Shown here: in pieces, positions 60,801 through 64,000 of the stretch
Position numbering within the stretch: the stretch's first letter is position 1
Layout of the letters: the number at the start of each line of letters is the position of its first letter
NCBI GenBank assembly: GCA_032718565.1
Contig: JAVGVS010000289.1
Coordinates: forward strand, 450,768 to 514,767
Origin: Distichodus sexfasciatus
Lineage: Eukaryota > Chordata > Actinopteri > Characiformes > Distichodontidae
Direction of reading: 5' to 3'
Length of the DNA stretch: 64,000 nt
Program-made: the position numbers and the translations under genes
The notes under the pieces: model-generated
What the model was told of the DNA's origin: nothing
Seen by the model: only the letters and a program-made list of their open reading frames with translations
Database searches by the model: none

Positions 60801-63800
60801 ACAGGCAAGACGTCAGGGGTGAGTTAAAGTGTGCCTGTTATCAGGTGAAGACATCTGTAGCTTTCATCTGCTGCTGCGCGAAGGAGACGCTTCATTACGT
60901 GAGCCCACTCACCTGTCTCTACCGTCTGCGGTGTGATCAAACGTGGCTAATTCCTGCCTCAAACGAACATAAGAGTGAGGAAACGTGCCAGTGTTCCCCA
61001 GTTCCTCCCCGTCTGACCCAATATAGCTCTCATTCCCTCTCCTTCTCTTCTCTTTCCTTGCCTTTCAAATTCGCTTCTTAGCTCTGTCGGCTTGGAACCT
61101 GGCCCCTTTCCCGGCGTTAAAATCGCAATAATCAAACATATCCCCAACATCTCTCTTTCTAAATCCCCTTCTTTTAAAATCAATCTCTCTCTGCTCTCAT
61201 TATCTAAGTCTTCTCCGCGTGCGTCAGATGTGCTTGCGTGGTGGGGTTTTTTAATGTATTATTCCTTTTATCCACAAGTTCTAAACTTCTAACTCTCTTT
61301 CAGTGAAAATCTTTGAAGGGCGCACTCTGCTTGCATGGCCCTGCAACAACTCCGAGGAAATACAGGAGGGAGGAAAGAAGATTCAAAGTGTTCGTTTCCA
61401 TTTCTGATTTTACCCATCTCTAGGATTCAGTCAGAAATGGCATACTGCTGAGATACTGTGGCAATGTTCAGCAGTGTAAAATCCTCTCTCATTTCACAGC
61501 CATGTATTACAGCATTAGGCTAACAACTAGTGCTTCATTAAACTGGCTTCCGATCCCAGCTCTGGGGATCAAACACCAAAACCTGCTCGGATTTTACTTC
61601 TAGCTATTCAATTCACCCTACCAAGACACGCTATTTGATTTCATCTTAATAACTAATGGGTCTAAGAACCTACAGTTCCAAAGACAGACACACAGCTGGC
61701 ATAAGAATGAATGAAAGCATGAGGAGACATATGGTGCTTTTCCATAGGGATCCAGGCACCGTGCCATATCTAAACCGTAGTTCAATAGTACAGAAGTTGT
61801 GGCATTCTTGGTTTTCCACATTATAAGCCTTATTTCAGCAACAGTGTTACTAACGCATTTGCAGAGTGACCACGACGAGTTTTGAGTTTTTTTTCTCTGC
61901 ATTGTTTAGTCTTATGATCTGAACTGCTTAATCCCCATTATGGTCACAGGAACCGGAGTTTATTCCGGAACTAGGGTTAGGGTTAGGGTACCAGCAGTTA
62001 CTAGACATGGCACGATACCTCTTTTATATGTATGACATAATACCTATATTGTAAATTTGGATATCTGCTGATACAAATTCCGATACAGTGTCTGAGTCCT
62101 TTTTAAACAGAAAACAGAAAATGCTTTAAATAACGTCTGAATACATAAGATTATTCTGTCGTGCTTAAGGAAATATTTGACTTAAATACTGTGTTCCCAA
62201 CTAAAACAATGTAATAAGTACTCACCCATTTGTATATGCTAAATTATTTATTATTAAAATAACATCATTACCGTCCCTAATCTCAAGGTGCTGAAACCAT
62301 CAGGAACACAGAGATTGCGAGCGAGAGCTGGTGTTGTTGAGGAAATTAAACAGTATAATTGTGAGATTTGCTTTTGGGGGTGTAGTGTGTTGCATTGCTT
62401 GTTCTGCTCATCGTCATATGAATATGTACAAATTAGTGCTAATAGTGGACAAAAAACCAGCTTTACCGCAGTGTCGCTTCCGATGCATAACGAATTATGC
62501 GTGCGCACATTTACAGATCGGCCCAATGCCACCGATACCTGATCCAGCTATTTGAGTCGTTAACGGACTGATATTCGATCCACTTATCAGAAGGGTGTCA
62601 TCTCTAGTCGTTACTGGTTTGCATTTTCACTGTGAGTTTGTTTTAACTTATCAAACAGCAGTGACACCGTCAGCATAGTTGCGTAGCGCTTTTGGCCCTT
62701 TCCAAGCATCGACTCATGGCAAGGTGGGTATGGTTAGGGTACGGTTTGCTTTATCTATAATAAAAAAAAAACAAACATTTTGTTGCAGTATGGCATGGTT
62801 CTGGCACCAGCTGAAACGTGTCAATCACTTAATTAGCGTTTATTCACTGTAGGCCATGCGTGGGCCATGTAGGTGTCATGTGAGCACACATATACTGTAG
62901 CTTGATTCCTGTTTGTCTTATCAAGATGGAAAATGTATATTTACATTTTACAGCATTTAACAGACATTCTCATCCAGAGCAACTCCTATTTCCTAATTAC
63001 AGGGACAGTCTCTCTGGACTAACTTGGGGTTAATGGCCTGGTCCAGGGATTCACAGGTGGTAGTGCCGGCAGGTGAATAAAGCTGGATTTCAACTTACAA
63101 CTACTACCAGCTTTTTCACCACTAGGCTACTACCTCATATGTGGAACAAATCTCCAGACATTTCCTACTTTCTCAAAATGTATTTTCCAGTCCTGTTTCC
63201 AACACAACCGACCCAGATGATGTAACGCATGACATCAGCTAACGAGTTTAATCAGATGAATGTGAATCGGAAAACACAACAGAGCATAAGGGACACGGAA
63301 TGCAAAATGGTGTTTGCTGGTGCATACACAGACAAATGTATAAGAGATCGGGTTTTATTTCATTACCATTTTATAATAAAAAGCTATTTTTAAGTGAAGT
63401 ATTTTGTTAGGGGAAAATTCACAGTCAGCAACAAGTGCTGGATGTAAACATGAGCGTGTTTATAACAAAATCATCTGATTTACACCCACACTTACACACG
63501 ATCTCATCATTTTACAGTTGCTCAGTTAGGGCTGCATCAATACTCTCCGTGTTCTAAATAAAAGAGGCAGGACAGCTTGTGTGTGTGTGAATGCTTCTAT
63601 GTGTGTGTGTGTGTTTGTGCTTGTGTGATGCCTACCGATGGTGCAGTGCTCTCCGTTCCATCCCTGCTGACATTCACATTTTCCGTCCTTGCAGGTTCCG
63701 TGTTTCACACACAGCGGGCTGCACACACGCTGGTCGCACGCCTCGCCCGTCCAGCCTTCCTCACAGCGGCATGAACCGCCCATACACACGCCATGAGTTC

Positions 63801-64000
63801 CGCAGTCCACTGAGCACACCTCTGCATGCACGCAGACACAATACACAAATACACAACAAGTTCAGCTCTCGCACCCTACGCATAATTTAATGACCGTAAT
63901 TACGGAACAGAAAAAGAACAGAACAGAAAAACGGGAACACAGACTCCAGCTCCCTCATTTCACACACTTGAAAGACTAAACTTGAAAGGGTGTTAGTTTG
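28922..64000 (-). CDS. tenm3: tenm3, teneurin-3 (3' two-thirds, 18 exons)
   Basis: Teneurin-3 is a type II transmembrane synaptic adhesion protein that binds latrophilins and itself in trans, and guides wiring of visual and hippocampal circuits. The 18 exons here join without a frame break: 6081 coding nt after two bases of a split codon, 2026 residues and TAA. In order they give EGF 6-8 (residues about 1-110), a Cys-rich region (111-180), the transthyretin-like/FN-plug part (181-400), the NHL propeller (445-830), the YD-repeat barrel with Rhs-type core (830-1740), and the antibiotic-binding-like plus Tox-GHH-like end with TCAP (1740-2026). The ending FLRQNEMGKR and segments such as SMVLLLQSQRQYIFEFD point to TENM3 over paralogues. 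N-terminal exons lie beyond 64000. Confidence 0.96.
28925..29056 (-). other. tenm3: TCAP-like peptide region at teneurin-3 C-terminus
   Basis: The last 44 residues, starting QQLLSTGRVQGYDGYYILP and ending GKR before the stop, correspond to the teneurin C-terminal associated peptide, a proposed CRF-like bioactive peptide. The GKR ending is a classical amidation plus dibasic motif. Whether it is released as a free peptide cannot be judged from sequence. Confidence 0.8.
29748..29878 (-). CDS. tenm3: tenm3 penultimate exon
   Basis: Reads [39 protein letters not shown]. The acceptor is TTGCCTAG and the donor GTGAGT. The start of the ABD-like module after the YD barrel. Confidence 0.95.
30003..30196 (+). 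repeat. tRNA-derived SINE-like copy in tenm3 intron
   Basis: A tRNA-like head (GGTCTGGTGATTAGGATACT, TGATTCTGAATCC) is followed by the GTCCCTGAGTAAGACCC body, then the tail GTTCTGGATAATAGTGTCTG and AAATGCTGAAAATGTAAATG. It is the same family as 1438-1612 in opposite orientation. Confidence 0.65.
30847..31060 (-). repeat. SINE-like copy (same family as 30003-30196)
   Basis: TTACATTATATTTGCAGCAT, TTAGCAGATACTCTTAATCC and GAGAGACTTCAATTT are the reverse-complement tail motif of the family. GCTCAAGTGAGCAGTGGTGG follows. A duplicated ACTAATAACTTCAGTTTACT unit lies inside. Confidence 0.55.
31215..31375. repeat. GGTCTCG-rich dispersed repeat
   Basis: GGTCTCGGACGGTCTCGAAAT and CAAGGCCGAGACC with TGGTCTTGAGACAACACTAC are short inverted and direct words of GGTCTCGA type. 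These are frequent in teleost repeats. Its family is not assigned. Confidence 0.4.
31828..33445 (-). CDS. tenm3: tenm3 large YD-repeat exon with Rhs-type core
   Basis: The exon starts SMVLLLQSQRQYIFEFDASD after GCTGTAG and is 1618 nt long. It carries many YD repeats ([43 protein letters not shown]) and the Rhs-core-like RDYDVLAARWTSPDYTMW near its end. It forms most of the beta-barrel shell of the extracellular domain. It is strongly GC-rich at third positions. Confidence 0.97.
33605..33628. repeat. (CA)n microsatellite
   Basis: About twelve CA units in a tenm3 intron. Confidence 0.9.
34301..34597 (-). CDS. tenm3: tenm3 YD-repeat exon
   Basis: Reads AHGRNLLSIDFDRNTRTEKI, YDDHRKFTLRITYDAQGRP and ends DGKVWSYSYLDK at GTGAGA. 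The acceptor is TTCCCGCAG. It starts and ends on codon boundaries. Confidence 0.95.
34706..34941 (-). CDS. tenm3: tenm3 YD-repeat exon
   Basis: Reads QVRNSYQLCNNGTMRVMYAN, GMGISYHTEPHILAG, GRRNITLPTDNGLNSIEWRL and ends VTVFGRKLR at GTGAGC. The acceptor is CCTCTACAG. Confidence 0.95.
36313..36488 (-). CDS. tenm3: tenm3 exon (barrel entry)
   Basis: Reads YDSEGRLTNVTYPTGMVTSL, HREIEKSINIDIESSNRDDD, VTVITNLSSVEASYTVVQ. The acceptor is CCTTGCAG and the donor GTGTGT. The flanking split codons (GA|G and G|AC) match the neighbours. Confidence 0.95.
36985..37665. repeat. Diverged hAT-like repeat (ATCGGAATCGGCATCGG)
   Basis: ATATCGGAATCGGCATCGGA near the left and CCCATATCGTGCATCCCTA at the right recall the common TAGGGATGCACGATAT-type ends. 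Internal words are shared with 4840-5180, although diverged. No target duplication was located. Confidence 0.5.
37716..38608 (-). CDS. tenm3: tenm3 large NHL-propeller exon
   Basis: The 893-nt exon reads [38 protein letters not shown], a cysteine-rich insert CDCKNDVNCNCFAGDD, LAVSPDGTLFVADLSNIRIR and ends ADETGWTSFYE. The LA..P.G.L.VAD..N.R-type blades are NHL repeats. An Ala/Gly/Leu-rich stretch (GVGPGGGAGLLRLLLLPEN) is a lineage-specific variation. Confidence 0.96.
38772..39021 (+). repeat. tRNA-derived SINE, copy 2
   Basis: GGGGCAGTTGGTAATGTAAC starts the copy, box B GGTTCGAATCC is at 38828-38838, and CCCCAAGCACTGCTCCCTGG and GATGGGTCAAATGCAGTGG follow. It ends near ATAATCGCTTACTTTCAAA. 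Most of its length matches 20729-20969. Confidence 0.85.
39671..39825 (-). CDS. tenm3: tenm3 NHL-propeller exon
   Basis: Reads [52 protein letters not shown]. The acceptor is TTTCTCAG and the donor GTGAGA. An NHL blade with the VD..G..YF.D pattern. Confidence 0.96.
41071..41300 (-). CDS. tenm3: tenm3 NHL-propeller exon
   Basis: Reads NNPTHKYFLAVDPVTGALFI, SDTNSRRIYRVRSLTGGRLL, VVAGTGEQCLPFDERCGDGG, ending LMSPK. The donor is GTAAAAAA at the edge of an A-rich run. The acceptor is TTCTTGCAG. Confidence 0.95.
41838..42686. mobile_element. MITE with GTGTACA..CAGCCATAA ends, containing nested repeats
   Basis: The left end GTGTACACCGATCAGCCATA (41838 on) has an inverted counterpart, TCTTATGGCTGATTTGTGTAC, near 42664-42686. 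These ends are typical of a widespread teleost MITE. Inside lie SINE pieces (about 42150-42210 and 42440-42560), split by another repeat with GGCAGACGCTTTTATCCAAA and GCGACTTACAATTGGG (42270-42320). Confidence 0.6.
42150..42560 (+). repeat. Interrupted SINE copy
   Basis: CACCCTGTGATCGGAATGGT begins a head-like part, and CAGGGGTCACATTTCATTGT, GGTGCACTGTGTGTTGTGCT and AATCATCACTCACTCTT the body and tail. About 250 bp of another repeat separates the parts. It belongs to the family at 20729 and 38772. Confidence 0.55.
42988..43008 (-). CDS. tenm3: tenm3 21-nt microexon, alternatively spliced site B in the propeller
   Basis: Between acceptor TTCTCAACAG and donor GTGAGT lie 21 nt. Joined to the flanks they read LRNKDFRHSNN, so the exon adds the residues RNKDFRH/S. 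This is the known alternatively spliced NHL insert of vertebrate teneurins. Both flanking junctions are in the same phase, so the exon can be skipped without a frameshift. Confidence 0.95.
43122..43371 (-). CDS. tenm3: tenm3 NHL-propeller exon
   Basis: Reads ILHKGSGENIFISQQPPVIT, NGRRRSISCPSCDGLADGNK, LLAPVALAAGIDGSLYVGDL and ends LNTTRVLELR at GTATAG. The acceptor is GTGCCAG. First full NHL blade. Confidence 0.95.
43847..43990 (-). CDS. tenm3: tenm3 exon
   Basis: Reads SVGYEYETCPSLVLWEKRTA, VLQGYELEPSNLGGWSLDKH, HILNLRS. The acceptor CCCTCTGCAG follows a long CT tract. The donor is GTAGGA. Confidence 0.95.
44001..44057. repeat. (GA)n microsatellite next to a tenm3 splice acceptor
   Basis: Nearly pure GA with a few AAAG interruptions. 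On the minus strand it is a CT tract lying 11 nt upstream of the exon that starts at 43990, so it forms the polypyrimidine tract. Confidence 0.92.
45890..46290 (+). repeat. Dispersed repeat, inverted relative of 62002-62606
   Basis: Reverse-complemented, it contains ACCATCAGGAACATAGACTG, GCGAGCGAGAGCTGGTGTTG and a TTAAGGAAATGAAACAG-like word, which recur at 62293-62352. CTTAAGGAAACACTTGACTT recurs at 62163-62185. CTGGTATCGGATTAGTACTC lies at its right part. A hAT-like origin is likely. Confidence 0.65.
47655..47706 (+). repeat. SINE tail fragment
   Basis: GTTGCTCTGGATAAGAGCAT, CTGCTAAATGCTGTAAATGT and AAATGTA make the tail motif of the SINE-like family at 1438, 30003, 30847 and 62943. Confidence 0.7.
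47710..48055. repeat. Common teleost interspersed repeat with (CA)n
   Basis: TTCATTCATCCATCATCTGAAC starts it; GGTGCGAGGCGGGGATCAAA, CAATCAACCTACAGTGCATG and CATGGGGAGACCACAAAAAC follow. The pattern is that of a very abundant fish repeat. A (CA)n tract (47847-47882) lies inside. Confidence 0.7.
48150..48930 (+). mobile_element. Non-LTR retrotransposon 3' end (LINE relic)
   Basis: The forward strand, in shifting frames, resembles the C-terminal tail of LINE ORF2 proteins: GTGATCCGTGCAGCGAAACG and the residues AKTERPRKSFYPQSIRLFNQ. It ends in 3'UTR-like AT-rich DNA and AATAAAGAATTTTGAATC near 48930. No reverse transcriptase core is present. A 65-bp TA tract lies inside at 48745-48809. Confidence 0.7.
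48745..48809. repeat. (TA)n microsatellite
   Basis: About 30 TA units with one interruption (ATATAATATA), inside the LINE 3' relic. Confidence 0.92.
49126..49393 (-). CDS. tenm3: tenm3 exon (FN-plug region)
   Basis: Reads VLHEQIEIPGTNLKLCYLSS, RAAGYRSLLKITMTQAVVPL, VKVHLMVAVEGHLFQKWFHA, FIWDKTDAYGQRVYGLSEAV. The acceptor is TTTCTCAG and the donor GTGAGT. Confidence 0.96.
49900..50161 (-). CDS. tenm3: tenm3 exon (FN-plug region)
   Basis: Reads FDLIANGGASLTLRFERAPF, LSQERTVWLPWNSFYAMDTL, GCDLSGFVRPDPVVVASPLS, ending VVPETQ at GTTAGA. The acceptor is TTCTGCAG. Confidence 0.96.
50569..50688 (-). CDS. tenm3: tenm3 exon (transthyretin-like domain)
   Basis: Reads LASLIRGQVLTTDGTPLVGV, NVSFVKYPHYGYTLTRQDGT. 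The IRGQV.T.DGTPL.GV.V pattern is the carboxypeptidase-regulatory/transthyretin-like domain. The donor is GTGAGT and the acceptor TTCCTCAG. Confidence 0.96.
51233..51443 (-). CDS. tenm3: tenm3 Cys-rich exon
   Basis: Reads GLTDCMDPDCCIQSPCQNSP, LCRGSRDPLQVIQQNQVPVQ, KVRSFYERVKMLVGRDSTHI, IPAENPFNG. The DC.DPDCC..S.CQN motif follows the last EGF repeat in all teneurins. The donor is GTACAG and the acceptor GGCTGCAG. Confidence 0.95.
51940..52375. repeat. Imperfect minisatellite-like tandem array
   Basis: Words of the form ACAAATTTGCGAGAAAAAA repeat many times. A longer anchor, ATTCTCTGAGATCATAAAGT followed by AGC(A/T)AATTTG, recurs at about 51981, 52093, 52208, 52300 and 52347 (spacings 112, 115, 92 and 47). 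It is A-rich and intronic. Confidence 0.8.
53012..53158 (-). CDS. tenm3: tenm3 EGF repeat 8 exon
   Basis: Reads GCPNLCNGNGQCTMGQNSWH, CECKTGWRGTGCNVAMETSC, ADNKDNEG. Six EGF cysteines are present, followed by the start of the Cys-rich module. The acceptor is TTTCCACAG and the donor GTAGTC. It joins 63636 or, if present, an undetected site-A microexon. Confidence 0.95.
57231..58643 (+). mobile_element. hAT transposon relic with 8-bp target duplication
   Basis: The left end is TAGGGTTGAGTACC. The right end read inversely is TAGGGTTGGGTACC, a 13/14 match. The flanks ATCAAGAT (57223-57230) and ATCAAGAC (58644-58651) agree in 7 of 8 bases. The 1413-bp element contains a BED-finger-like ORF but no hAT catalytic or dimerisation region that I recognise, so it is a deleted, non-autonomous copy. 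Confidence 0.85.
57835..58242 (+). pseudogene. BED-type zinc-finger-like ORF of the hAT relic
   Basis: The 135-codon frame contains VICKICHTKCSNEASNTSDF and WKHLIKHK. This is C..C then a (N)T.(F/L)..HL..H pattern, close to the BED finger of hAT transposases. The usual terminal His is replaced by Lys. It is truncated by a stop and followed by non-coding DNA up to the right end. Confidence 0.6.
60678..60737. repeat. (CA)n microsatellite cluster
   Basis: Interrupted CA/ACAC runs of about 60 bp in the tenm3 intron. Confidence 0.88.
61971..61989 (+). repeat. Interstitial telomere-like repeat
   Basis: CTAGGGTTAGGGTTAGGGTA contains three consecutive vertebrate telomere units (TTAGGG-type). It lies immediately left of the repeat starting at 62002. 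Confidence 0.8.
62002..62606 (-). mobile_element. hAT-like repeat, mirrored relative of 45890-46290
   Basis: The left end TAGACATGGCACGATA and right end GGGTGTCATCTCTA are diverged inverted ends. Possible flanking duplications are GCAGTTAC and GTCGTTAC (6/8). Internal words ACCATCAGGAACACAGAGAT and GCGAGCGAGAGCTGGTG recur inverted at 45945-46005. No coding domain is seen. Confidence 0.6.
62943..63135 (-). repeat. SINE-like copy
   Basis: TTACATTTTACAGCATTTAA, CAGACATTCTCATCCAGAGC, TTCCTAATTACAGGGACAGT match the copy at 1438-1530 closely. The tRNA-like portion is degenerate near 63110-63135 (TTTTTCACCACTAGGCTACTACCTC). Confidence 0.6.
63579..63625. repeat. (GT)n microsatellite beside the EGF exon donor
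   Basis: An interrupted GTGTGTGT run lies just downstream (in transcript order) of the donor at 63635, starting about 10 bp away. Confidence 0.85.
63636..63821 (-). CDS. tenm3: tenm3 EGF repeats 6-7 exon
   Basis: Reads VCSVDCGTHGVCMGGSCRCE, EGWTGEACDQRVCSPLCVKH, GTCKDGKCECQQGWNGEHCT. Two EGF repeats with six cysteines each. The acceptor is GCATGCAG and the donor GTAGGC. It begins with two bases of a Glu codon (E)VCS, so at least one more exon lies beyond 64000. Confidence 0.95.

Larger units (their letters stand above)
53159..63635 (-). other. tenm3: tenm3 10.5-kb intron between EGF 7 and EGF 8
   Basis: No exon recognised. The intron separates EGF7 from EGF8, which is where vertebrate teneurins carry the alternatively spliced site A (AHYLDKIVK-like). 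I searched for a matching 27-nt sequence and did not find one. It contains a hAT relic, mirrored repeat, TTAGGG motif, CA tracts and a GC-richer unique block near 54930-55480. Confidence 0.7.

Overview
The window is nuclear DNA of a ray-finned (teleost) fish. Protein-coding exons with GT-AG junctions sit in AT-rich introns full of teleost-type repeats (Tc1/mariner, hAT MITEs, tRNA-derived SINEs, microsatellites). Gene order sorbs2 - pdlim3 - cfap96 matches the neighbourhood known from human chromosome 4q35, and tenm3 is also on 4q34-35. I infer an otophysan-like teleost from the repeat flavour only; that is weak.

Layout. (1) 1-5617, + strand: the 3' end of sorbs2, with the last SH3 domain and stop codon at 5617. 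(2) 5618-11752: 3'UTR and intergenic DNA with mobile-element relics. (3) 11753-18991, + strand: pdlim3 (ALP) complete, from an N-terminal PDZ exon to a C-terminal LIM exon, with two alternative internal exon sets that each encode a ZM motif. (4) 19920-22816, - strand: cfap96 (C4orf47 family), six coding exons and 296 codons, tail-to-tail with pdlim3. (5) 23651-24166, - strand: a putative three-exon gene for a 111-residue protein I do not recognise. (6) 24743-26247, - strand: tstd1, a 117-residue single-domain rhodanese. (7) 27482-64000, - strand: the 3' two-thirds of tenm3 (teneurin-3). Eighteen coding exons run from EGF repeats 6-7 to the stop codon; they join in one open frame of 2026 residues. 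The 5' part of tenm3 lies beyond the right edge.

Functional themes. sorbs2 and pdlim3 are tandem genes for actin/Z-disc scaffold proteins of muscle. cfap96 is a cilium/flagellum-associated protein. tenm3 is a synaptic adhesion and wiring receptor; the window includes the 21-nt microexon of its alternatively spliced beta-propeller site and the C-terminal TCAP-like peptide region.

Repeats. At least three elements have terminal structure that can be read directly: a hAT MITE (1311-1962) with a perfect 8-bp target duplication, a Tc1-like element (3324-4829) with perfect 26-bp inverted ends and a broken transposase, and a hAT relic (57231-58643) with an 8-bp duplication and a BED-finger-like ORF. 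Others are nested (41838-42686), mirrored (45900-46285 and 62002-62606), or fossil LINE and SINE copies. Exon boundaries come from splice-site and frame reasoning only; no alignment was run.
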